Of a stretch of DNA of 64,000 nt, positions 8,784 to 17,705 are shown piece after piece (the stretch's first letter is position 1; every line of letters starts with the position of its first letter). Under the pieces are notes generated by a model, which saw nothing but the letters and a program-made list of their open reading frames with translations, had not been told where the DNA came from and searched no databases. The position numbers and the translations under genes were made by a program. Source of the DNA: Poriferisodalis sp965198245 (GTDB lineage: Bacteria; Actinomycetota; Acidimicrobiia; Acidimicrobiales; Poriferisodalaceae); contig NZ_OZ240249.1 in the NCBI RefSeq assembly GCF_965198245.1, positions 2,418,001 through 2,482,000 of the forward strand, written 5' to 3'.

Positions 8784-9467
8784 GTGAGCGGGGATTTCGG
8801 CGAACTCGCCCGCCGACGGCGGATGACCCGGCATTTCATGCCGGACCCTGTTGACGATGTGCTCCTGGCGCGGCTCCTCGATGCGGCCCGGCGCGTCCCC
8901 TCGGCCGGCAACTCGCAGGGTTTCGACTTCGTCGTGCTCAGCGGGGCCTCCCAGACGGCTCGGTACTGGGACGCGACGCTGCCGGCAGATCGTCGGGACA
9001 GCTTTCGTTGGGCCAGCTTGGTCGCCTGCCCGGTCCTGATCACCGTCTGGGCGGACCCAGGGGCGTACGTCGAGCGCTACGCAGAGTCCGATAAAGCACA
9101 CACGGGGCTCGGCGAAGGCCCTGATGCCTGGTCAACGCCGTTCTGGACGGTGGATGCGAGCTTCGCTGCGATGGCGTTGCAGTACGCCGCGATAGACGCA
9201 GGTCTCGGAGTGCTGTTTTTCGGCATGTTCGAACAGGCCGAAGCAGTTGCTGGGGCGCTCGGCGTCCCGCCGTCGCATGAACCCGTCGGTGTGGTTGCTG
9301 TGGGATGGCCTGATCGATCAGCTGAGGCTGCGAGCGGACCCGCCGCGAGCCAGGGCAGACCTCGGCGTCCGCTCTTCGCCGAAGCGAACGAACCCGATCC
9401 CGAAGCGTTGAACGCGACGGTCGATCGCCCGCTGGTTCATCGGGGCCACTGGCTGGGGCACTGGTAA
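8784..9467 (+). CDS. nitroreductase-family protein
   Basis: A flavin-dependent oxidoreductase of the nitroreductase superfamily, 227 aa. The N-terminal RRRMTRHFMPDPV and AARRVPSAGNSQGFDFVVL stretches are the usual FMN-contacting segment, and the MALQYAAIDAGLGVLFFGMF helix is the typical dimer/flavin helix. The tail after about residue 175 is less conserved and Ala/Pro-rich. The substrate is unknown; neighbours do not define a pathway. The start is GTG 8784. Confidence 0.83.
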   Translation: MSGDFGELARRRRMTRHFMPDPVDDVLLARLLDAARRVPSAGNSQGFDFVVLSGASQTARYWDATLPADRRDSFRWASLVACPVLITVWADPGAYVERYAESDKAHTGLGEGPDAWSTPFWTVDASFAAMALQYAAIDAGLGVLFFGMFEQAEAVAGALGVPPSHEPVGVVAVGWPDRSAEAASGPAASQGRPRRPLFAEANEPDPEALNATVDRPLVHRGHWLGHW

Positions 9468-9548
9468 GTTGCTGCGGGGCGGCCGTGCTGGCGCGAGTCG
9501 GCTCGGTGCTGGCATTGCGCCCAGCCCCTGTACTGATCTCGACGTGAG

Positions 9549-9720
9549 AGGAACGCTGACGTGGGCGAGCAGGCTGAACCCAACCACCGATCTCCCACGA
9601 CGACACCGACATGATTCCCGAGGAACGCTGACGTGGGCGAACAAGCTGAACCCAACCACCGATCTCCCACGACGACACCGACATGACCCCCGAGGAACGC
9701 TGACGTGGGCGAACAAGCTG
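9549..9720. repeat. 72-bp tandem repeat carrying duplicated start codons
   Basis: Units start at 9549, 9621 and 9693 (72-bp period; third copy partial). Each contains the ribosome-binding segment AGGAACGCTGAC, a GTG start and the first nine codons of the DUF35 gene. Copies 1 and 2 each form a 17-codon mini-ORF (MGEQAEPNH then RSPTTTPT, stop), so two leader ORFs copied from the gene's own start precede it. Confidence 0.85.
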
Positions 9721-10136
9721 AACCCAACCAGACTGGGCCGAACCAAATCTCCATGGTCGAGTACTTGCAGCTCGGCGACGACCCCCACTTGGTCGCCAAC
9801 ATCTGCGATGCCTGTGGGGTCACCTATTTCGATCGACGGAACGCGTGCGCCGCGTGCGGGACTCGCGAATTCTCGACGACCCGGCTGGCCAACACGGGCG
9901 CGGTGCGGGCGTTCACGATCGTGCACCGCGCTGCGCGGGGCGTGCCGGCGCCGTATGTGTCCGCGGTGGTCGATCTCGACGGAGGCGGGCGCGTGAAGAG
10001 CAACATCGTCAATGTCGAACCCACGCCCGAGAACGTGAGCCTCGGGATGCGCGTGCGCCTCGCAACCTACGTGGCCACTACCGACGACGAAGGCAACGAA
10101 GCCGTTGCTTTCGGATACGAGCCTTCTGCAGCCTGA
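9705..10136 (+). CDS. DUF35 zinc-ribbon/OB-fold protein, thiolase partner
   Basis: The 143-aa protein has a rubredoxin-like zinc ribbon (CDACGV and CAACGT, residues about 33-50) followed by an OB-fold with VNVEP and GMRVRLATY. DUF35/ChsH2-like proteins pair with SCP2-type thiolases or enoyl-CoA hydratases and form a channel or docking domain for acyl-CoA. The thiolase directly downstream is that kind of partner. The start is GTG 9705 with AGGAACG upstream; a second start at ATG 9754 (MVEYLQLGDD) would remove the repeat-derived N-terminus and is plausible. Confidence 0.87.
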   Translation: MGEQAEPNQTGPNQISMVEYLQLGDDPHLVANICDACGVTYFDRRNACAACGTREFSTTRLANTGAVRAFTIVHRAARGVPAPYVSAVVDLDGGGRVKSNIVNVEPTPENVSLGMRVRLATYVATTDDEGNEAVAFGYEPSAA

Positions 10137-10200
10137 CGGCGCCAGCAGGGCCGCTGATAGCGACACCGATCTGACCGCATAACGACCGCATAACGACCGT

Positions 10201-10296
10201 ATTCGACACAGACAGCATTCGACACAGACAGCATTCGACACAGACAGCATTCGACACAGACAGCATTCGACACAGACAGCATTCGACACAGACAAC
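10201..10296. repeat. 16-bp tandem array upstream of the thiolase gene
   Basis: Six copies of attcgacacagacagc (starts 10201, 10217, 10233, 10249, 10265, 10281; last copy differs at its end). They occupy most of the 194-bp gap between the DUF35 gene and the thiolase start. There are no spacers, so this is not CRISPR. A short gaccgcataac doublet precedes it. It likely affects leader length or spacing between the two genes. Confidence 0.9.
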
Positions 10297-10330
10297 CAAC
10301 AGCACCACCATTCACCACAGGAGAGCAGCC

Positions 10331-11542
10331 ATGAGCAATCAGGACCCCGTCTGGATTCTCGGCACATCCATGACCAAGTTCGGCCGTTACGCCGACAAAG
10401 ACCTGATCGACCTTGCAGCGCAGGCCTCGCTGGGAGCACTGGACGACGGCGGGGTGACCATGGCCGACATGGATGTCCTGGCGGCGGGCTGCCTCTACGA
10501 AGCCAACGGCGGCGTCGGACAGCGCCTCCAGAAGCAGATCGGCCAGACCGGCATTCCCGTCTACAACGTGGCCAACGCCTGCGCTACCGGCGCCACAGCG
10601 GTCCGCACGGTGATGATGGCGATCAAATCCGGTGAGGCGCAGATGGGCCTTGTTGTGGGCGTCGAGCAGATGGGCAAGATGGGCATGCTCGGTGGCGATC
10701 GGGCCGCCCGCTCCGACAAGAACGTGTTCGAGCGCAAGGGCCGCTTCGGCTCGGTGGTCGGCGTCGAGGGGCGCTTGGGCACCAACATGATGCCGGGCGT
10801 GTTTGCCCAGGCCGGCATGGAGTACGCGTATGAGAACGATGGCGTGGGTTTCGAGCAGTTCGCCAAGGTGGCTCAGAAGAACCACGAGCACTCCACGCTG
10901 AACCCGCTGGCGCAGTACCGCAAGGCGTTCACGCTGGAAGAGGTCATGGGCTCCGAGGTGATTGCCTACCCGAACACGCTGTTGATGTGCTGCCCCACCG
11001 GTGACGGCTCTGCAGCGGTCGTGCTGGTCTCTGACGAGAAACTGAAGACGCTGCCACTTGAGCAGCAACGACGCGCCGTCAAGGTCTCGGCTTCGGTGCT
11101 GACCTCAGATCCCTGGACCGAGGGCTGCCAGGTCCAGCCTGATGTCAACACGCTGACCCGCAACGCAGCCGACGCTGCTTACGAGGACTCGGGCGTCGAC
11201 CCAGCCGATCTCGACCTCGTGGAACTGCATGACTGCTTCGCGACGGCCGAGCTGCGGCACTACGACAACCTGCGCCTGTGCGAACCCGGCGGCGCCGGTG
11301 AGTGGATCGACCGGGGTGGTCCGTGGCGTGACGGCGAGATCCCGGTCAACGTGTCGGGTGGCCTGCTGTCCAAGGGGCATCCGATCGGCGCGACCGGCGT
11401 GGCCAACCTGTTCGAGGTCGCGACGCACGTTCGTGGCGAGGCGGGCGATCGTCAGGTCCCCGACGCCAAGGTCGGTCTGGCCCACGTCATCGGCCTCGGC
11501 TCCAGCTGCGGCGTGCACATCCTGGAGCGCTCAGGCCTCTAG
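10331..11542 (+). CDS. thiolase (SCP2-like acetyl-CoA acetyltransferase family)
   Basis: Condenses or cleaves acyl-CoA thioesters. The 403-aa protein shows the nucleophilic Cys in VANACATGATAVRT (about residue 88), the ELHDCFATAE segment, the catalytic His in SKGHPIGATGVA and the C-terminal GLGSSCGVHILE with the second catalytic Cys. This set is typical of SCP2/thiolase-like proteins that work with a DUF35 partner, here immediately upstream. The start is ATG 10331 after CAGGAGAG. The exact chain length or sterol-type substrate is not visible. A stop-anchored 40-bp repeat begins in the last codons. Confidence 0.92.
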   Translation: MSNQDPVWILGTSMTKFGRYADKDLIDLAAQASLGALDDGGVTMADMDVLAAGCLYEANGGVGQRLQKQIGQTGIPVYNVANACATGATAVRTVMMAIKSGEAQMGLVVGVEQMGKMGMLGGDRAARSDKNVFERKGRFGSVVGVEGRLGTNMMPGVFAQAGMEYAYENDGVGFEQFAKVAQKNHEHSTLNPLAQYRKAFTLEEVMGSEVIAYPNTLLMCCPTGDGSAAVVLVSDEKLKTLPLEQQRRAVKVSASVLTSDPWTEGCQVQPDVNTLTRNAADAAYEDSGVDPADLDLVELHDCFATAELRHYDNLRLCEPGGAGEWIDRGGPWRDGEIPVNVSGGLLSKGHPIGATGVANLFEVATHVRGEAGDRQVPDAKVGLAHVIGLGSSCGVHILERSGL

Positions 11543-11775
11543 CCCGAACGCAACCATCGGACCCAGGCACTCAGGCCTCTAACCCGAACGCAACCATCAG
11601 ACATTGGCGCCCGGGCCTCTAGCCCGAACGCAACCATCGGACCCAGGCACTCAGGCCTCTAACCCGAAGGTGACCATCAGACATTGGCGCCCGGGCCTCT
11701 AGCCCGAACGCAACCATTAGACCCAGGCACTCAGGCCTCTAGCCCGAATGCGCCCGTCAGCTACCGGCGCTCAAG
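11531..11775. repeat. 40-bp tandem repeat anchored on the thiolase stop codon
   Basis: About six 40-bp units start at 11531, 11571, 11611, 11651, 11691 and 11731, then fade. The first copy includes the last codons and TAG of the thiolase gene (tcaggcctctag). Two subtypes alternate (tcaggcctct with acccaggcac; ccgggcctct with acattggcgc), so an 80-bp higher-order duplication is visible. Between 11776 and 11930 I see nothing else. Confidence 0.9.
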
Positions 11776-11930
11776 CCTGCGCGGAATTCACTGGGTTCGG
11801 GCACGAGTGCGTCGCTGCGTTCGCGCTAGGGCCAACCTCTCCGGGTGGGAAGCGCCTTTCGGACTCGGCCACCACCCGGCTGAGGCTGGCCTCTTTGGCA
11901 AGCGTACTTCGTCGGGCCCGGTAGGGAGTC

Positions 11931-12818
11931 TCAGTTATTGAATGCTTCGAGCGTGGGCGTCAGTTCGTCGAGGTACTGCAGCGTCTCGTCTGCCGACGGC
12001 AGGTCGAAATTCACAGGCGTGAACACGAATTGGCTGACTCCTGCGGTGGCGTAGGCCTCGAGCCGGTCCAGACGCGGCCGTCCCCAGATGTAGAGAGTGA
12101 TGGGAATGTCGTCGGCGTCGTCGCGCCCTGCCTCGGCGGCGAGCCGGCGGAATCGCTCGATGCCGCCGATCACGTCGGGCTTGCCGGTGACGTTCATCAC
12201 ACCGACATCGATGGGACACCATTCATCCGCGTATTCCGCTGCGTGCCCGATGCCGAGCGGGCCCGCATTGCCGAGCGCGATCGGAACCGAGCCATTCGCC
12301 GGCTTGGGGTAGATCCACGACTCGCTGTGGCTGTCCCATCGGCCGTCCAAGGCCGGTACCGGATCGTTCGCCCAGATGGACCGCATGGCAGCCACACGCT
12401 CGCGCATGGCGCCGTATCGCTGGCGGAACGGCATGTCGGGCCGATGGTCGGCCAGTTCCTCGGCGTTCCAACCGACGCCGATGCCGAGCACGACGCGACC
12501 GTCCGACAGCACATCGGTCGACGCCACGGTCCGGGCGAGATCAATGAGGTCGTGCTGCAGGATGAGGCAGATGCCCGTGCCCAGCTTGATCGTATGAGTC
12601 CGCGCAGCCGCAACGCCCATGGAGACAAACGGGTCCATCATGTGCAAGTAGGTCCCCGGCAGCTGCCCGCCATTGGGGTACGGGCTCTGGCGGGATGTTG
12701 GGATGTGGGTGTGCTCGGGGTACCAGACCGAGTAGTAGCCCCGTTCTTCGAGCTCTTGGGCCAGATCGCCTGGATCGATGCCGCCGTGATGATTGCCAGT
12801 GAGGTACCCGAATTTCAT
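11931..12818 (-). CDS. LLM-class F420-dependent oxidoreductase
   Basis: A luciferase-like monooxygenase/F420 oxidoreductase TIM barrel of 295 aa. Typical segments are MKFGYLTGNHHGGIDP at the N-terminus, LARTVASTDVLSDGRVVLGIGVGWNAEEL in the middle, and the late LEAYATAGVSQFVFTP barrel strand. Such proteins use reduced F420 or FMNH2; many actinobacteria hold dozens, with mostly unknown substrates. The ATG start is at 12818, the gene stands alone and converges on the thiolase repeat region. Confidence 0.88.
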   Translation of the reverse strand: MKFGYLTGNHHGGIDPGDLAQELEERGYYSVWYPEHTHIPTSRQSPYPNGGQLPGTYLHMMDPFVSMGVAAARTHTIKLGTGICLILQHDLIDLARTVASTDVLSDGRVVLGIGVGWNAEELADHRPDMPFRQRYGAMRERVAAMRSIWANDPVPALDGRWDSHSESWIYPKPANGSVPIALGNAGPLGIGHAAEYADEWCPIDVGVMNVTGKPDVIGGIERFRRLAAEAGRDDADDIPITLYIWGRPRLDRLEAYATAGVSQFVFTPVNFDLPSADETLQYLDELTPTLEAFNN

Positions 12819-12927
12819 GGCGCGCAGCCTAAGGAGCTGCGCGGGTAGGCGGCCGATGGCGTCGCCAGACTCTGGACGACCGCCGGTTCAAGATGTCCTC
12901 CGGCACCTGCTCGCTCGGGTCCTGGGG

Positions 12928-12997
12928 TGCCATTACCGGAGTGCCATTACCGGGGTGCCATTACCGGGGTGCCATTACTGGAGTGCCATTACCGGAA
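12928..12997. repeat. 14-bp tandem array
   Basis: Five copies of tgccattaccgggg-like units start at 12928, 12942, 12956, 12970 and 12984. They lie between the LLM oxidoreductase start and the 3' end of the split DUF222/HNH gene. The array has no coding role. Confidence 0.88.
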
Positions 12998-13114
12998 CTT
13001 GATGTAGTGGTTGCGGCCGAAGCCGACGGCCCACTCCCCGCGCACATCTTCACTGTTCGATGGAGACGCAGGGGTTTGGTCATGGCGGGTTGCCTCCTCG
13101 CTCGCCGCTGGCGA

Positions 13115-13330
13115 GTTCGCCGCGGGGTCTCGCCGGGCTGGTGTCCTCTGCGGCGCCGTTTGCGCTGTCGGGTTCGCCGCGGGGTCTCGCCGGGCTGGTG
13201 TCCTCTGCGGCGCCGTTTGCGCTGTCGGGTTCGCCGCCGGGTCTCGCCGGGCCGGTGTTCTCTGCGGCGCCGTTTGCGCTGTCGGGTTCACCGCGGGGTC
13301 TCGCCGGGCCGGTGTTCCTTTTGGCCCCGC
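13115..13330. repeat. 57-bp in-frame tandem repeat in the HNH gene
   Basis: Units start at 13115, 13172, 13229 and 13286. Each encodes 19 residues of the C-terminal tail (PARPxGEPDSANGAAEDTS type). Copies differ at a few bases only, consistent with recent slippage or unequal recombination. The frame is preserved. Confidence 0.85.
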
Positions 13331-14718
13331 CTGTGCTGGTGGGGTCGTCGCGGGGTTCGGTGTCCCAGCGGCCGGTGGTGGGGTGTCGGCGCAGTCGCCG
13401 GTTGTATTCGTGCAGGCCGTTGTGGCAGTCGTTGCACAGTGCTGCGAGGTTGGGAGGGTCTGTGGTGCCGCCGTCGGCGTTCCATTCGTCGATGTGGTGG
13501 TACTCACAGCGATGCATCGGGGCACGGCACAGAACACAGCCGCGGTCGCGTATGGCGACGGCGAGCTGTTGGGCTGCGGTGGCGAGCCGTCGGCTGCGCC
13601 CGAGCCACAGCGGCTGGCCTGCGGTGTCGAACAGTGCGCCGCTGATGCGTGTGTCGGGCGAGAGGTTGTTGAGGATCTCGGCCGGTACGGGCCCGACGCC
13701 GAGGGCTTCGCATCGTCCGTGGGGTGTGGTGCCGTCGATGACGCCGATCTCGGCGACGATGACGAGCTGGTTGGGTGCTTGGGCAGGCCGCCAGCACTGG
13801 ATCGAGCGGCCCGCGGCGCCGACCGGCACGGTGTCGCTGTGTGTGGGGGGTGTCGCATCGCTGTGTGTAGGGGGTGTCGCATCGTTGTGTGTGTGGGGTG
13901 TCGCATCGCTGCGTGAAGGGGGTGTCGCATCGTAGCCGTGTTCGTGCTCGCCGCGGCCATCACGGTCGCGCTCGGCATCGCTTGTGCCGCTGCGGTCATG
14001 TCGGGCATCACCAGTGCGCCCGGGTTCGGCAACGTCACGGCCCGGGTCGGTGTCGGTGCTGTTGGGGGAGTGGTGCTGTGCCTGTGGCGTTGGGGCCGTG
14101 GGGTGGTCGATAGTGACCAAAGCGTTACGGTCGGTGAGCATCTCGAAGACGGCGTCCGCGAGGCGTTGTTTGTTGTCGCGGATCTGGTTGGGTGTGCCGT
14201 CGCGTCCGCCGTCTTGTCGCCACAGGGCCTCTTTGTAGTTCTCGACTGCCTGTTGGATCAACGCGAAGCTGATCGGGTCCAAGCGGGCGTTGAGCACTCC
14301 CATGCCGCTGGTGTGGTCGACGAACAATGCGGCGCTGCGTTCGCGGCGTTGGCGCGCAAGCACTGATCGCACCGAGTCGGGGTCATAGCGGGCGGCGAAG
14401 TCGCGGGCGTCGCGGCGCAGAACCTCGGGCGGCACCGCAGCGGCGGTCTCGAGCAGGTCAGCGGCGGTGTCGACGGCATCGGGGCTGGTCTGTCGGGCCG
14501 CGTCCGCGAGCACCTCGGCATGCTCGACGGTGAGATCGCCCACCGCGAGGCCGCGTGCCACATTCGGCATCTGCGCGATCTGTTCGCTGTCTTGTGTGGT
14601 GCGCTTGGCGTTGCGGCTGCTCTGCCGTGCCCGCTCGCGCAGCGCCGAGCGGCCCGCTCCTGCCTGTGAGGCTTCCAGCGCGGCGGTGGCGCTCAGCAGC
14701 ATCGCCTGAGCGGCCGAG

Positions 14719-16134
14719 AGAGTGTCAGATCCTCTGTGTAAGGGGGTTGGTCTGAGAGTGTCGTGTCGGTGATGGATGCCGAGGCGACAGGAAGGACCGC
14801 AATGACTGAGAATTATCGAGAGAGGCTGCCGGCGAGGCCGGCGGCGGACACGACGCCGCTGGTGCCTGAGGGGGCGCTGGACGCGGTGATGGAACGCGTC
14901 CGCGCCGAGGGCGCCGAGCTGCTGGGCGCGGACGGGCTTTTGACCCAGCTCACCAAGGCGGTGCTCGAGCGGGCGCTCGCGGAGGAGCTGACCGATCATC
15001 TGGGCTATGAGAAGGGCGACCCTGCGGGAGCGGGGTCGGGCAACTCGCGCAACGGCGTCACGCCCAAGCGGGTGCACACCGGCGTCGGCACCGTGGATGT
15101 GGACGCTCCCCGGGACCGCAACGGCTCCTTTGAGCCTCGGATCGTGCCCAAGGGAACATCGCGCCTGGAAGGGTTCGACGACAAGATCATCGCCTTGTAC
15201 GCCAGGGGCATGACCGTGCGCGACGTGGCGGCCCATCTGGCCGAGATCTACGGCGTGGAGGTGTCCCATGACCTGATCAGCCGTGTCACCGACGGGGTGC
15301 TCGACGAGCTCGAGGCGTGGCGCAGCCGGCCCCTCGATGCTGTCTATCCGATCATCTTCATCGACGCGCTGAACGTCAAGATCCGCGACGGCCACGTCGC
15401 CAACCGGCCCGCCTATCTCGCCGTGGGCGTCGATCTCGACGGCCGCAAGCATGTGCTGGGCATCTGGATCGGCGACAGCGACGGCGAGGGCGCCAAGTAC
15501 TGGCTGGGGGTGCTCACCGAGCTGCGCAACCGAGGCGTCCAAGACGTGCTGATCGTGTGCTGCGACGGCCTGCGAGGCCTCCCCGACGCGATCGAGGCGA
15601 CCTGGCCCGCGGCCACCGTGCAGACCTGCGTGGTGCACCTGCTTCGAGCCTCCCACCGCTACGTCACCTGGAACGACCGCAAACAAGTCGCCAAGGAACT
15701 GCGGCCCGTGTACGCCGCCGTCGACGCCCAAGCCGCCGAGGCGGCGCTCGACGAGTTCGAAGCCGGCATCGGCGCCAGATACCCCGCCGTGGTCAGCCTG
15801 TGGCGGTCGAGCTGGGAACAGTTCATCCCGTTCCTGGACTACCCCCCAGAAGCCCGCCGGGTCATCTACACCACCAACATGATCGAGTCCATCAACCGCC
15901 AGCTCAGAAAGGTCACCAAGAACCGAGGGCACTTCCCCAACGAGCAAGCCGCCCTCAAACTGCTCTACCTCGCCGTGAGGAACATCACCACCAACAGAGG
16001 AGGACCACAAGGAACAGGAACCATCGGATGGAAACGCTGCTTGAACCAGCTCGCCGTCCGCTACCCAGGACGACTCCCGCTCACCTAAAATGACCAACCG
16101 ACCGGCCCGCTTACACAGAACATCGGACACTCCC
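14719..16134 (+). mobile_element. IS256-family insertion sequence, 1,416 bp
   Basis: Imperfect terminal inverted repeats of about 24 bp: the left end begins AGAGTGTCAGATCC and shares TCTGTGTAAG with the right end, which read inward begins GGGAGTGTCCGATG. Flanks carry a 9-bp direct duplication GCGGCCGAG (14710-14718 and 16135-16143), within the 8-9 bp usual for IS256. The element holds one transposase gene and is inserted antisense in a DUF222/HNH gene. Intact ends and intact transposase suggest recent insertion. Confidence 0.92.
14772..16088 (+). CDS. IS256-family (mutator-type) transposase
   Basis: DDE transposase of about 438 aa. The catalytic residues are placed as usual: IIFIDALNVKIRDG (first Asp), LIVCCDGLRGLPDAI (second Asp) and YTTNMIESINRQLRK (Glu), followed by RGHFPNEQAALKLLYLA. 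The N-terminal half has the LLTQLTKAVLERALAEEL segment with YEKGDP and GNSRNG, the usual helix-turn-helix region. The start is ATG 14772; GTG 14763 and ATG 14802 (MTENYRERL) are alternatives. It appears full length and probably active. Confidence 0.94.
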   Translation: MDAEATGRTAMTENYRERLPARPAADTTPLVPEGALDAVMERVRAEGAELLGADGLLTQLTKAVLERALAEELTDHLGYEKGDPAGAGSGNSRNGVTPKRVHTGVGTVDVDAPRDRNGSFEPRIVPKGTSRLEGFDDKIIALYARGMTVRDVAAHLAEIYGVEVSHDLISRVTDGVLDELEAWRSRPLDAVYPIIFIDALNVKIRDGHVANRPAYLAVGVDLDGRKHVLGIWIGDSDGEGAKYWLGVLTELRNRGVQDVLIVCCDGLRGLPDAIEATWPAATVQTCVVHLLRASHRYVTWNDRKQVAKELRPVYAAVDAQAAEAALDEFEAGIGARYPAVVSLWRSSWEQFIPFLDYPPEARRVIYTTNMIESINRQLRKVTKNRGHFPNEQAALKLLYLAVRNITTNRGGPQGTGTIGWKRCLNQLAVRYPGRLPLT

Positions 16135-16696
16135 GCGGCCGAGCGCAGCCGTTCAGCCTGCTCGACCACCTGGGCGAGCGTGTCGCTGGGCGCACCCTCG
16201 AGCGGGACCAGCGACGCCCGCGCCACTACGTCACGCGCTCCGCGCAGCACCGACAGCACCGACCCCGCCGACAGCGCTGGTTCGGCCACCAGCACCGACC
16301 CCGCCGACAACACCGGCCCGGACGCGGGTACCAGAGTTGGTGGCGTCGAATGGGCGGGCGGCACCGTCCCGGCCTCACGCAGCGACGCACCCACCGCCAG
16401 CACTGGCTCGACCGACGACGCCGACTCGGCCGGCAACGACCTTCCCGCCGGCACGGCGGCAGCAGACTCGCCCGATGGCGTCGAACCCGGCGCCGATCCG
16501 GCCGCCGAATCGCTGCGAACGTCCGTGAACCTCATGACATGGACTGTAAACACACCCTGTTACACGAAAACTCAGCCAAGGCCATCCCCGGCAGTTTCCA
16601 CCAGACCCAACGAGCTCCGCAGCCGCCACCGACGCCAGACGCTGGGCGACCACCGGTTCGAGGCGCCCTCCCGCACCTACTCGCTCGAGTCCTCAG

Positions 16697-16747
16697 TGCC
16701 ACGCTGACAGGTGTGCCACGCTGACAGGTGTGCCACGCTGACAGGTG
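16697..16747. repeat. 17-bp tandem array
   Basis: Three copies of tgccacgctgacaggtg (starts 16697, 16714, 16731). They lie in the 340-bp gap between the DUF222/HNH start (16535) and the SDR stop (16881). The rest of that gap shows no gene or RNA I can support. Confidence 0.85.
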
Positions 16748-16880
16748 TGCCCGCTGGCGAAGCGTGTGCCCGCGGCGGAGGCGGCAGGGCCCTCTGCTCC
16801 GGGGATCCAGCAGGTCCCAACCTCGCAGAGTTCCCTGCTGCCTCCGCCGCGATTGCGTCTGTGCCTATCCGTTGACGTTC

Positions 16881-17705
16881 TCAGCCGCGTCCGACCAGGG
16901 GCATTCCGTTGGCCATCACCGTCATCGTCAGAACGTTGGTGTCGGCCGGCAGCTCCGCCATGTAGAGGACGGCGCCGGCCACGTCGTCGACATCCATCAG
17001 CGGTTCGACCCGGATGCTCCCGTCGGACTGGGGGACGCCGGTGGCCATGGCCGCGGTCAGGGGCGATTCGGCGTTGCCGATGTCGATCTGCCCGACGGTG
17101 ATGCCATGTTCCCGCCCGTCCAGCGACAGTGCCTTGGTCAGCCCAGTGATGGCGTGTTTCGTCGCTGTATAGGGGGACGAATGCGGGCGGGGGGTCTGCG
17201 CTGACACCGACCCGTTGTTGATGATGCGACCGCCGGAGGGCCGCTGGCGTTTCATCTGAGCGAAGGCCGCACGGGCGCACAGCCATGAGCCGGTGAGATT
17301 CACCCCGACGGTGGCCATCCAGTCCGCGACTGCCAGTTCATCAACCGGAACGGGACGGGTGCCTATGCCGGCGTTGTTGAACAGCAGGTCGACACGGCCG
17401 AACCGGTCTGTGGTCCCTGCGAACAGAGCATCGACCTGGTCCGGTTCCGAGACGTCAGCGGTGACGGCGAGTGCTTCATCCGCGCACAGATCCACCACCT
17501 CGTCGAGCAGCTCTCGGCGACGGCCGCAGATGACCACCTTCCAGCCGGCCTCCGAGAGCGCCAGCGCGCAGGCCTTGCCGACACCGGTGCCGCCTCCGGT
17601 GATGATTGCCACCCGGTCACGGGTTCCGGCGTTGTTCGAGCCAGCATCGCCAGGAGCAGCGTCATTTGGAGCAGTTCCCGATTCGCCTGCTTGGGGTGCG
17701 TTCAC
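16881..17705 (-). CDS. SDR-family oxidoreductase
   Basis: A Rossmann-fold NAD(P)-dependent short-chain dehydrogenase, 274 aa. The glycine motif is TGGGTGVGKACALALSEAG, the NNAG motif is LLFNNAGIG, and the catalytic residues are Ser in NGSVSAQTPRP and Tyr-x3-Lys in YTATKHAITGLTKAL. The start GTG 17705 overlaps the glnS stop (ACGTGA) and lies 4 nt after AAGGAGG inside the glnS 3' end, so the two are translationally coupled. A longer upstream frame would only be the glnS tail in another frame. The substrate is unknown. Confidence 0.92.
   Translation of the reverse strand: MNAPQAGESGTAPNDAAPGDAGSNNAGTRDRVAIITGGGTGVGKACALALSEAGWKVVICGRRRELLDEVVDLCADEALAVTADVSEPDQVDALFAGTTDRFGRVDLLFNNAGIGTRPVPVDELAVADWMATVGVNLTGSWLCARAAFAQMKRQRPSGGRIINNGSVSAQTPRPHSSPYTATKHAITGLTKALSLDGREHGITVGQIDIGNAESPLTAAMATGVPQSDGSIRVEPLMDVDDVAGAVLYMAELPADTNVLTMTVMANGMPLVGRG

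Larger units (their letters stand above)
13080..16535 (-). pseudogene. DUF222/HNH endonuclease-like gene interrupted by an IS256-family element
   Basis: The N-terminal part lies at 16135-16535 and the DUF222 plus HNH part at 13080-14718. Removing the element and one target duplication restores RLRSAAQAMLLSATAAL and gives a protein of about 676 aa. The HNH site is intact: CVLCRAP, CEYHHIDEW, LAALCNDCH. The tail holds four 19-residue units (PARPRGEPDSANGAAED-like). DUF222/HNH proteins resemble the mycobacterial REP13E12 family; their role is not settled. Element plus duplication is 1,425 bp, exactly 475 codons, and the antisense strand of the element has no stop in this frame, so a continuous frame of about 1,150 codons survives. 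It could make a fusion protein, but I treat it as disrupted. Confidence 0.85.

Noticed and set aside
10201..10296. Possible CRISPR array
   Set aside because: 16-bp units are directly adjacent with no spacers and no cas genes nearby.
13011..13935. Plus-strand ORFs of about 300 aa opposite the HNH region
   Set aside because: Repetitive antisense shadows of the DUF222/HNH gene caused by GC-rich third positions and a 57-bp repeat; no domain is visible.
13080..16553. One genuine 1,157-aa protein
   Set aside because: The middle 475 codons are the antisense of an IS256 transposase bounded by inverted repeats and a 9-bp duplication; the original gene is about 676 aa.
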